Below are positions 54,420-64,000 of a DNA stretch of 64,000 nucleotides, piece by piece; the stretch's first letter is position 1; each line of letters opens with the position of its first letter. The position numbers were made by a program, and so were the translations under genes. Origin of the DNA: Diaporthe sp. PMI_573 (lineage: Eukaryota > Ascomycota > Sordariomycetes > Diaporthales > Diaporthaceae); assembly GCA_021399435.1 (NCBI GenBank), contig JAJTUP010000148.1, positions 1 through 64,000 of the forward strand, read 5' to 3'. The notes below the pieces were generated by a model. The model ran no database searches. It saw only the letters and a list, made by a program, of their open reading frames with translations, and was not told where the DNA came from.

Positions 54420-57400
54420 TTTACAATTTTAGGTAAAGTAACTATAAAGCATGGTTAAAGATATATTAAGGTTGATCTAGATACATAGATATAAGTAGAC
54501 TTAATTAGTATTTCTTTTATTAAGAAGTTTAGCCTTAAATTATCTATAAAGACATTAGTATCTATAGTAGGAATCTAAGAAACCGTAGTTTCTATTTATA
54601 GTGTCTATTAAGTACCTTTGTTACTTAAAGACCATTTTGGAAATTAGAGAAAGGAGATGCGAGATTATGTTGTAATTGAAAGAAAACGCTTAGAGTCTGT
54701 TTTGCTATTAGGTACCCTAGGTTTAGAATATTTTTAAATAGGGCTTAAAAGTTGTCTAAAGGATTGGTGGCTTTAATAGGACAAGATTTGTATAGTGGAA
54801 CAAACTACAAAGTCTTTTATAAGGAATTAGAGAAAGGTCTTCTATTATTATACAGTCCTTCCTACTACTAAACCTTCTGGTCTGGCAGAATAGGAAGGGA
54901 GAAGTTAGTGGGAGCCCTAAGGGATGGATAAAGAGGAGAAGTTACCCCTAGATTTATCTTAGATATATCCGTAACTAAAGGAATTAGAGAAGTTTTTCAT
55001 TAAGGACCAGGCTAAGGAATTACCATCAAGAAGGAAAGCAGATTATATAATAGAGCTAGAAAAGGGAATTTTACCCCCTTTTCTACCCCTACACCTATTT
55101 TTATTAACAAAACTTAAGATCTTAAGAGAATAGCTTCAAGAGAGTTTAAAATTAGGGCGAATCGCCTATAGCAAAAGTCCCGCTAGTACGCTAGTTTTGT
55201 TTATACTAAAAAAAGACAGAACCTTTTAACTTTATATTAACTATAGGGCTTTAAATAAAATAACAATAAAAAATTAATACCTCTTACCGCTAGTTTTGGA
55301 GATTTTAGATTAACTGTTAGGTATATAGTTTTTCTCTAAGATCGATTTAATAAACGTATACTATTGGATTTGTATCTAAGCGGGTGATAAATGGAAGACT
55401 GCTTTTTATACTTAATATAGATATTATAAATTTAGAGTGGTACCGTTTAGATTAACCAATATACTAGCTATGTTTTAATTTTTTATTACTGAGGTTTTAG
55501 GAGATTATATTAATGTTTATATAATTATTTATTTAGACAATATCTTGATTTTCTCAAAAAGCAAGAAAGAGTATAAAAAGCATATATAGACAATTGTAGA
55601 TTATCTTATAATAGTAGAGTTATATGGCAATATTAAGAAGTGCTGCTTTTTTTAAGAAGAGATTAAGTTTTTAGGATTTTTGGTTAGAAGAAAGGGAGTC
55701 TAAATAGACCCCAATAGAATCAGGACTATTTAAGAATAGCTAATACTAACTACCTACCGTAATATTTAAGTATTTTTAAGTTTCTACAACTTTTACTAAA
55801 GATTTATTAGGGATTACTCGAAAATTATATAACTACTTAATAAATAATTAAAAAAGATATAATGTGGCTAAAAACCAGGAAAAATTAATCTCTTGGCCCC
55901 GGAAAATATTAAAATATAAAGGGCCTTTAAAGAGCTTAAAATAAGGTTTTAATAGGCGCCTCTTCTCTAACATTACGACCCTATACTTCCTATATAAATT
56001 AAGTGTAATATATTAGATGGAGCTACTATATCTATAATTTTATAGTAATACTGAGATAAGGATAAATCCTAATGGTATTTAATTACTTTCTAGTTAAAGA
56101 AGTTTTTAGAAGCTAAGCTTTACTGGATAACTTATAACAAAGAGCTAAGTGCCATTGTTAAGAGTTTTAGGCATTGGTGATAGTACTTTAAAGGGGCACA
56201 AGAACTAGTTATAGTTCTTTTTGATTACAACAATTTCTATGGCTTTATGAAGTAAAAAGAATTGATGTAGAAATAGGTTTAATAGCTGATGTATTTAGCC
56301 AGATTTGATTTTACTATTAAACACTACTTTGGGAAGACAAACCTGGCAGATGGCCTATTGAGAAGGCCTGACTATATGTTAGAAGAAAAGCCTCTAAATT
56401 TGAGTTGGATCTTAACTCTGGAATTAAAGATGGTTGCAACTATTAGGAAGGATATATAATTTTATCTAGAAGACTAACAGCAGGCTTAGTTTGAGGCTGT
56501 AGTTAGAAGTACTAAAGTGTAAGAGGTCTTAAAATTTGATTCCTTTCTGATAGAGCGTTGGCTTAAGTCTGCGGCTCTCTTGTAGGGGCAGTTTATGATA
56601 AGAGTCTGGGTCTAGGTATGTATTAGCAATATGGGCACAATGTGCCAAGGGCCCTACTCTCCGCTATTAGACTTGATTTGTAAAGCCTAGGGGGAAGACC
56701 CTATGATCTAGGCCATTATTAAGAGGATTAAATCCTCAAATAGTACTATTTTAAATAGTTCTAGTTATAAGTTTCGAGACAGGCTACTATACTAGAAGGG
56801 ATGTATATATGTGCTAGAATAAGAAGCCTTACAATAGGAGATCCTGCAAATCTATTATGATAAGCTACTAAGTAGGCACTAGAGGCAAATGTGGATATAA
56901 ATTCTGGTTAAAAGACATTTTTACTGGCCGGGCTTAAAGGCCTCTATTATAAACTACGTGTGCTTTTACGCAACATGCCAATATATATCTGTGCTACATT
57001 ATTGCCTATATAGAAAGCTTGCTTTGTTACTAATTTCATTAGACCCCATATAAGAACTTAGCATAGACTTTGTTACTAGACTCTTAACTACTATTAGAGA
57101 TGGCCGAGAAGTAGATGCAATTCTGGTTATTGTAGATTGTTATACTAAGATAAGTTTCTTTACTACAGTAAGCACGATAATAAATGCTGCTAAACTAGCC
57201 AAGATTTTCTATAGGGAGATTAAATATAAATAGGGACTACTTAAAGGAATTATGACTGATAGAGGCATAATTTTTACCAGTAAGTTTTGGAAGATACTTT
57301 GCCAGCTAAGTGGAATTAAAACCCAATATACTACTGCTTACTACCTGTAGGGTGATGGATAAACGGAAAGAATGAACTAAACCCTGGAACAATATCTAAG

Positions 57401-57640
57401 GGCGTTTATGGTGGAAAATGCCTAGAACTGGCCAAACTTGTTGTATATTGTATTCTTTGCTTGTAATTTGGCATAAAGTGCTACGATTAAAATGAGCCTG
57501 TTTAAAGCTCTTTTTGGCTATAAACCGTCTTTTACTATTTTGTATGATAAATGGCCTATTGAGGATAGTGTTTCTTGGAGGGAGGTACTAGTAGTTGAGG
57601 AATGTATTAAAAAACTTTAGTAAATTTAAACAGACTGTAA
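54420..57640 (+). pseudogene. gypsy Pol relic (protease, RT, RNase H, integrase)
   Basis: Protease trace: VDLDT...VDLISISFIKKF at about 54472-54530. RT: ASTLVLFILKKDRTF at about 55190, YINYRALNKITIKN, FFSKIDL, WKTAFYT, FRVVPFRLTNILAMF and IIYLDNILIFSKSKKEY, where the YLDD box is YLDN at 55530-55541 (GAC to AAC). RNase H: LDGATISIIL (about 56015) and WITYNKELSAIVKSFRHW. Integrase: KRHFYWPGLKASI with C-x2-C nearby (about 56915-56985), LSIDFVTRLL (first Asp, about 57060), MTDRGIIFTSKFW (second Asp, about 57253) and TERMN followed by LEQYLRAFM (Glu, about 57363). All major catalytic motifs are traceable, but dozens of stops interrupt them. Confidence 0.9.
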
Positions 57641-57989
57641 GGAGAACTAGAAATAGGTAGTTGAGATATAGGCCCAAAATTACAATAATTAACACCAGCC
57701 TGTGTAATTTAAGATTAGCCAATGGGTATTGCTAATAACTAAGCATCTACTTCTAAAAAACAGGAAGCTTGCTCTATAGAGGGTCGGCCTATTTAGGATT
57801 ATGTCTTAAGTGGGTAAGTAGGCCTATGGTCTGACCCTACCGGAGAAATACTCCTAAATATACCATGTATACCATGTGAGCTAGCTGGAGCCCTGGGTAG
57901 CGAGAAACTTGAAGGACCTAATAGAAGGCGTCTTAGACCTACCGGACTTAGAGGATGAATAGGCTAAATAGGAGCTGGAAGAGATCTGA

Positions 57990-58140
57990 GACCACTAGAA
58001 GATTGAGGACACTATATACTACTTGGTGAAGTGGAAAGGATGGCCTAGTGAATATAACTTATGGGTGCCGAAAGATAAAATGTCGGTAGACGAAACTATT
58101 ATGAAGTACTGGAAAGGGAGAGGGCTGAAGTAAAGCTGGA
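57990..58140 (+). pseudogene. chromodomain at the end of gypsy integrase
   Basis: KIEDTIYYLVKWKGWPSEYN followed by LWVPKDKMS is a chromodomain (Y-L-V-K-W-K-G-W, then N-x-W), the feature that defines chromoviruses. It guides integration towards marked chromatin in intact elements. Unlike the rest of pol it is free of stops over about 45 codons. Confidence 0.85.
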
Positions 58141-60492
58141 AGAGGACCTAAGACTAGACTGGTAGAGGCTGTACGAAGCGGCTACAAATTAAGTAGTGAT
58201 AGGTTGATAAAGGCTAGGACAGCTAGATGACTGGCCAATAAAGTTGATATTAGCCTAATGAGTGCTAGATGGTTGGCTAATGAAGTTGAGGTTGACCAGA
58301 TAAGTGCCAGAGGCTGGCTGATAAAGTTAATATTGGCCTAATGAGTGCTAGATGACTGGCTGATAAAGCTAATGTTAGATAGATGAGTGTTAGAGAACTG
58401 ACGGGTAAACTAGAGGCTGGTTTAATAACAGGGAAATGTTTCTAGATAAAGGCCTATCGAGGGGCTATTAAGTATTACCTAAGTAGAGGAGGGCTTTAAA
58501 GATTAATGTATTAGAATTAAGCGTAAACAATTTTAGAAATGTCTAGGTTAAGGGGGGACTAGAAGAGTTTCTAGAAAAAGTAATGCAAGGGTATTATTAT
58601 CCCCACTCCTAAAAAACCAAGCCCCCTCTACCAGCACTAATTACTAAGCCACTGTATCTCTAAGCAATTAGCGGGGAAGAGCCGTCTACATCTTATAGGT
58701 TATCTCCTGTAGCAGCAGCAGAAACCCCTCCGGCCAGGTCTCAAAAGCATCATCTATAACCCGCAAAACCTTTAAGAAAAACCCTTGAACCAAGCTATGC
58801 TAGACTAGGAACCTATTGTTAGCCGGAACTACGCGCGGTATGCTACAATAAGTGTTAACCAGGTCCCTTAAGATCTTCTTATAAAGGGCGTCTACCAAGT
58901 TAGCCGAGCCAAACTGTACTAAATAAAGTGGGTGTAAATTAGCCAGGGCCTGTAACTAAAAGACACTAGCCTCTATAATGGCCGATTTCTAAGTAGATTA
59001 GCGTATAATTATGCCTTGAAATGTAGGGGACTTATGTTTGTAACCTCGATTTATTTCTTCTCTCCCTGGGAGCCTCTCTTATACTTTGGATTCTCTACTG
59101 TCTTCTAAAATACCGGAGCACCGCTTGGTTTGTTTACGGACAGGTTTATTAAGGTTTAGGCCAGGCAAACCTATAAAATTGACAGCTGGTTCTCCTATGT
59201 AATTGATAGAGGAGGATTTACAGCTTAGGCGATTTCCTTTAGAAGGGCTCTTGCAAAATGTAAGTTAGAAATTAACCTAATAATTAAAGGATCCCCCTAT
59301 AATGGTTAATAGAAGTAATAACGATAGATAGAAGGATACTTACTATTATATAAGGCGAGTGATGCTTTGTAATATATTAATTGTACTAAAAGCTCCCCGA
59401 ACTGGTCACGGTGTAGGTTACATCCTCCTGCAAGGAAGGTATATTCTTCTCAAACCTTTTGAGAAAACTGTGTATATAGGCTTTGTAAGGGGCTTGGGAC
59501 TAAATTACCTAACTCTAGGTCTGCACTCTCTTGTCTCGTCTAGACATGTTGCACAAGATTTAAATAACATCTACAGGGGCTGCTACTATACGCTGCTGGC
59601 TAGGAGGCGTTACATGTCTAAGGGCCTCGGCAGGTATGTACAATTATATGAACTTGCTGGTAGAGGAAGTTAGTTCCTTTAGGGTTTAAAGTACTTTTAG
59701 GGGTCCGCTCTGGTTTAGCTCGCCTAGTAACGTGGTGATGCTTGCTGCTACTTTGTGACGAGTTTAAGGGGTCTGTAGGGTAGTAGTAGGCTGCTTACTA
59801 GCTGCCTTTAAGGACTTGTCTTAAGTTGTGGTTAAGGTGTTGCTTTATTTAGAGGAGGACGGCTTTAAAGAAGAAGAGATGGTTAGAGGATTTGTAATAG
59901 GGCTGGTGTGATTACTACTAAACTCTTTGGGATTTGAACCTGATGAGTCAGGGAACCCTGTAAATAGGTTACTCTAACCTTGTGGGGAGGATGACTGCAA
60001 GTAGTGTAAAGAGCTACCTTTACTAGTAGAATTAATAGAAGGAGAACGAAAGTAAACGGGGGCTAGAGGCCTAAGGCTAGAAGCGCTTGCTAAAGAAGAC
60101 CGGGAATAATTACGAGACCCCTTTGAAGAGAAAGGCGACGCCTTACCTGGTAGTAAGGGCGAGAAGCTCTTGAACAAGCTAGACAAGTGAGATATAATAA
60201 AGGTATTGAGAAGTAATCGTGAAAACTACTTAAAGTAGCAGACAGAAGAAGGGCCACGGCAACGACTTTAAGAAGTAGTGAAGTGTAGGTTGGAGAGAGA
60301 GAGAAGTTAATAGTAGCCTGAAGGGCGAGCTATTTGAACTATGCTGCCTGGTCTGTGTGGCGCTAAAAAGGTTGTGTATGGGTTTAGAATGTTCTGTGAG
60401 TCACTAGAGGTAGTGACTGGAAGGTGCCTATGAAAGCTATATAAAAGCTATGGTTGATAGCCCAGGGACGGGCCTCTAGGGGAAGGTACAAT
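58141..60492. other. 2.35-kb region between chromodomain and 3' LTR
   Basis: Much longer than the usual gypsy 3' non-coding tail. It contains a 42-bp tandem repeat (58224-58435), a plus ORF at 59359-59673 (104 codons, no motif) and a minus-strand Ser/Pro-rich ORF at 59974-60186. Minus-strand text over about 59700-60190 looks coding-like with TAG/TAA breaks. Near 60470-60492 a purine-rich tract (tctaggggaaggtac) serves as polypurine tract. What the region encoded is unknown. Confidence 0.6.
58224..58435. repeat. tandem repeat, about 42 bp x 5
   Basis: Units begin agatgactggc / agatggttggc / agaggctggct / agatgactggct / agagaactgac at 58224, 58267, 58309, 58350 and 58392. They share a core ggctgataaagtt ... 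cctaatgagtgct. Divergence between units is mostly by transitions. Confidence 0.75.
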
Positions 60493-60686
60493 TGTAACGG
60501 CCGGGCGGAAGCTATGGGGAAGCCTTGGTGTGGCCCCGGCAAAGGCTCTTCTAAAAAGGGACCCAAAGCCCCCATGTCTTAGACTTGAGGGGGGCAAGAA
60601 TCAGTCTTGCACTATATCTATACCTAATATACGTGCTGGCCTTTCCAGTTTACTAGACCATTATGTTTAGTGCAGAGCCCATTATA
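60493..60686 (+). repeat. gypsy 3' LTR, 194 bp
   Basis: Starts TGTAACGGCCGG, ends CCCATTATA (CA mutated to TA). Same length as the 5' LTR. Confidence 0.9.
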
Positions 60687-60691
60687 ATTAT
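60687..60691. repeat. 5-bp target-site duplication (right), ATTAT
   Basis: Identical to 52919-52923. Confidence 0.85.
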
Positions 60692-63421
60692 ACCCTTTTT
60701 CTTATATCTTTAAGGCATTTTTATAAAGATATCTTAATTAATAGGAGCATATATAAATATATTGATAATATTATATTAGATTAGCTTGAGATTAAATTTG
60801 TTGGTAATAGTAGTTAGTGTTTAAAATGACTGTCCTGTAAGAGTTACTATATAGGTTTCTTATATTTACCCTTATATTTGTTAATCTCTATAGACTATAA
60901 ATCTTGCTTTATATTTCTGAAAAACACTATACTTGTTAAATTTGTAGACATATATCTATATATAGTCAAAGATTTGTTTTCTTATTATATAGTAGTCTTT
61001 CTTAAGGATTTCGGTCTATGACTTTATTTTAATATAACTCTATAAATGGTTAGCTTCTACTTATCTAAATATTAGTCTAAGTAGATAATTATCTAGGTTA
61101 TTATACTATCTTAGTAGTTTAAAGAGGTTACTTCTTTTTAACTTTACCCTCTAATACAAGCATCTTTTAATTTGTACCTTTATTAGGTATTTTCCCTCTA
61201 ACTTAGCCATCTAGGTAGATTTTATACCAGCAATAAATACAGCCTACTATAGGCTTATCTTTTGATTTTCTTTAGTAGACAGCATTTCTTCATCAGACTA
61301 GGTTTGAATTGTATATATAAGCAGGGCTAATAGCAGTAATTAAGGAGGAGTAGGTAGTAGGGTAAATTTAGCTTCTATATAGAGGCTGTTTTCTCAGTCC
61401 GCCTTAGAGTAATTATCCTCTACAGTCTCTATGTCTACCCCCTAAATACTATTAGTAATAGGTCTTTGAGTTTCTTTGGAGGTTTCTTCTAAAACATCTT
61501 CTTTAATTAGATCTTCTCTTTCTAGTTCTAGTATTATATTGTTGTCTAGAAGGGCGTATTTTCTTATCTACTCTGTGAGATGATTAATATCTATAGTAAG
61601 AAGCTTATCTTTAAAGCCTTCCTAATTTCTATTAAATACTTTATACTTATTAAAGATTATATCTCTTATATTAACAATCTTTCTGGTAGAGAGAATCTAT
61701 ATCTAGTAGATGTTTAATAATTGGTATCTAACAAGGTAACTAATCTATATATATAGCTTAAAACATTAATGTCTTTTTTTCTTAAGCTGTATATTAGATA
61801 TTATTATATAGGCCTTATAGCTAAATATATAAAGATAAGTTTAATCTAGTCTTGGATCTAGTTATGGAATATCTAAGCATTTAGTAATTGTTGAGTGAAA
61901 TTGGTAGTAGGGTACCTTCTAGTCTAGTCTATAATTTAGTATTTAGTTGTTAAGATAAATAGTTATTTATCTAATTTCAGGCTAAAGAGAGTATAGGAGT
62001 TTTAAGCTTGTTTGTATTATATACATCTTCTCCTTAATTATACCCCCTAAATACTTGGCTCCTCTATTTTATACTTATATGTTGGGTGCTAAGGGCTTGA
62101 TCTTAATATGTTTTAACTCGAGAAATTCTCTAATAGCTCGTCTATAGCTAAACAGTTCTCTGTTATATTTGATGATCTTAACCTTAATATTATATTGAAT
62201 CTATATTATCCCTAGAAAGGATTTTATAATGTTAAGCAGGGTTGTGCTGTTGTAGCTCTCTAAATAATAGTCCTAGATAAGTCCTAATACTCTATAGGTA
62301 AGTAATAGTTGTAATGTATAGTTGTTGATCCCTAGTTTATAGTTGTAAAAGTTAAGTGCTATTCTTTTGCCTTCTTGTTTAAGGATCTCCCTTGGTGCTT
62401 GATAGATTTGCCTTATAATCTTAGCTAAGGTATAGGCTTTATACTCAACTATTATTAATCCCTAAATATATATCCTTTAAGATAAGGCAACTAGATACTT
62501 AAGTATGCTTAGACCTAGATGATTAAGGCAGCTATACTATAGGATGGCTTTGCTAGTAAGAGGTCTTCTCTTTATATAGGTAGTATATTTCTTCCTCTAT
62601 ATGTTGAAGGAGCTATATACTTCTTTTTTTTAGTATTTAATGATATATTAGCTGTAAATATCCCTGAGTTTACATAGGGTTGACCTGTTATATTGTTTTA
62701 AAGTTGTTGGATTATGTTTGTTGTCCCAAAATATACCCTTCCTTCGAAGTTGCCTTAGAGAGACAAGAGTTATTAAGAGTTATAGGCAAAGGGTAACGTT
62801 TTTAAGGTATAGGATTATCGGTCTAGTGCAGACTAGCATTATACTATATGTAAGTACTAGTAATTGCCTGTCTCTAGCCCATAGATAGTTATTGTATATA
62901 GCTAGTCTTATGTTAAACAGTCTCTCGCTATTGTTTATAATCGAGATTGTATTTGCTGGGTTAAGTATTACTAAGTGTCGAAGAGGGTATTCTTTTGCGT
63001 TTATAGTAAAAGCTCCCCTAGCCTCTATACTAGCAATATAATACCCTAGGAGTTAATCTTTAACTTTCTCGACGGCTTTTTCTTTTGTCGGACAAGGGGT
63101 TTTAGACTTGGATTTCGATCTTGGACCCTTGAGGGCTTAGACCTATGTTTAGAGGTCAGCATTATTTTTAAGTGCTTCTTCAGCTCTCTTTTTCAAGTAG
63201 CTTCTAGGCTTGAAGCCTTTAAAAGCTTGGTCTAGAAAGATGTTAAAAACGTGGACACCAAAGCCGAGCATAACAGGTGCCCAAGTTCTGCTAGCCCCTC
63301 TGAGCGAGAGAGAAAACCACTCAAGGGCTCCAACGCGAAGAAAGAAGAGATAATGAAAAAGGGCCGGAAGGGCCACAAAGGCGATAAAAGCAGTGTTTGG
63401 ATTCTGATCAGACGATGTCAC
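60692..63421 (-). pseudogene. Ty1/copia Pol, 5' part (Gag end, protease, integrase, RT start), RIPed
   Basis: Read from 63421 downwards: an ORF of 90 codons ends YLKKRAEEALKNNADL and the same frame continues, through stops, into SKSKTPCPTKEKAVEKVKD. The protease region follows (PLRHLVILNPANTISIINNS), then RRKGIFWDNKHNPTTLKQYN and LNHLGLSILKYL (the GAG-pre-integrase block; relatives have H-x-R-L-G-H). IRQIYQAPREILKQEGKRIA and LNFYNYKLGINNYTLQLLLT begin the integrase core. At the right edge of the gypsy insertion the frame reads NIINIFIYAPIN and DIFIKMP, the RT text that normally precedes the L-x-K-A-L-Y-G-L motif found on the other side at 52920. Stops are abundant. Confidence 0.85.
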
Positions 63422-64000
63422 AGGTTATCAAATAATAATAATAGAAGAATGAGTTGAATTGTTGCTTCGGCCCTCAAGAGGGACAGAAGCTTGTCCGGTA
63501 CTTATAGTACGGACGGCCAAGAAAGAAAATTCATCGCACTAGCTACGTGAAACACTGCACCCCGTAACAATGTAAAAGCATTTTGTAAGGGTATGGGGCA
63601 TTCTGCAGGCAGGACATCTTTAAGCTAGATCTTCTATAGGCTATAGATTCCTTTTTTTACCTATGCCTCTACGTGAACCAGTCACACCTCTTTAGAGTGG
63701 TATTTGATCCTCTATAGTATAGGCATCCCCTTTTTTGCTGCCATAGTCTTTTACACTATTATACATTATCGCAAAAGCACCTTTTATAGCTTATACAGTC
63801 TTCTATACACTTAGTACTGCGATTTCTTGACAGAGGTTATTCCCTACTTTGCGAAACTTAAGGCTCCTATCGGCTATCGCTTAACGTCTTGTTTGCCAGA
63901 ATATAGTTGTCTAGACTAGGAGAATTCCTCTAATTGCTTGAAACAGATCTAGCACCCAGACAACTGGGTCTTAGGTAGTTGAGAGGCCCTATTTGAGTCC
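63422..64000. other. segment beyond the copia relic, unassigned
   Basis: No copy of the copia LTR found at 51.6 kb is visible here, so the element's 5' end lies outside the window or is lost. 63560-64000 is again AT-rich, with no recognised motif. Confidence 0.4.

Larger units (their letters stand above)
52924..60686 (+). mobile_element. complete Ty3/gypsy chromovirus, RIPed, nested in copia
   Basis: 7,763 bp, bounded by 194-bp LTRs and a 5-bp ATTAT duplication. It holds gag, protease, RT, RNase H, integrase and a chromodomain in gypsy order on the plus strand, then 2.35 kb of unexplained sequence before the 3' LTR. It lies inside the copia RT gene in the opposite orientation. All coding parts are riddled with stops. 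Confidence 0.92.

Noticed and set aside
59920..59990. tRNA-like T-loop (ggttcaaatccc on the minus strand) inside the gypsy 3' region
   Set aside because: The T-stem does not pair over five bases and no convincing acceptor, D or anticodon arms were found.
1..64000. CRISPR arrays, bacterial promoters or ribosome binding sites
   Set aside because: No regularly spaced repeats of that kind; introns and fungal transposons show a eukaryotic origin.

Overview
The window looks like a repeat-rich, gene-poor compartment of a filamentous ascomycete (Pezizomycotina) genome. Genes are split by short GT-AG introns. The transposons (hAT, pogo/Fot1-like, Tad-like LINE, Ty1/copia, Ty3/gypsy chromovirus) are of fungal type. 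Most of them carry the scars of repeat-induced point mutation (RIP): TpA-rich DNA, transition-only differences between repeat copies, and premature stops that are mostly TAG (from CAG or TGG). No bacterial-type operons, CRISPR arrays or convincing rRNA/tRNA genes were seen. Species cannot be told from the sequence alone.

Layout. 1-4.4 kb: AT-rich RIPed DNA with a hAT/DUF659 transposase relic and an alpha/beta-hydrolase fossil. 4.48-6.09 kb: an intact two-exon secreted FAD-linked oxidoreductase gene (minus strand). 6.1-11.6 kb: mostly unassigned DNA with an amidohydrolase fossil and a ferric-reductase-like fragment. 11.8-15.5 kb: copia gag, a small unknown ORF, a hAT C-terminus and a LINE reverse-transcriptase piece. 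15.5-20.6 kb: a RIPed unknown ORF, a Nudix-domain ORF and a gag-like ORF. 20.6-31.4 kb: a patchwork of host-gene fragments (GH64-like glucanase, coiled-coil protein, TATA-binding protein, MADS-like, a membrane protein) plus a 0.7-kb TIR element with 8-bp target duplications. 31.5-36.6 kb: a nearly full-length RIPed hAT, a pogo-like element and another hAT relic. 37.4-38.3 kb: an intact DEDDy 3'-5' exonuclease gene. 38.3-44.7 kb: a truncated gene, a pogo relic, a gypsy integrase relic, an unknown ORF and an SP-RING fossil. 45.4-45.9 kb: a small, apparently intact fungal gene. 46.9-51.6 kb: two more hAT relics and a DUF3295-like fragment. 51.6-63.4 kb: a copia element (minus) split by a complete 7.76-kb Ty3/gypsy chromovirus (plus) that landed in the copia reverse transcriptase and made a perfect 5-bp target duplication.

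The few genes that look able to make protein are the FAD oxidoreductase, the exonuclease, the 159-aa protein and perhaps the Nudix and coiled-coil ORFs. They sit in GC-balanced islands between RIPed blocks and do not form an evident pathway. The most distinctive property is the number of broken or partial host-like genes (about nine families recognised by eye) scattered among transposon relics. Family calls rest on motifs read by eye; no database search was run.
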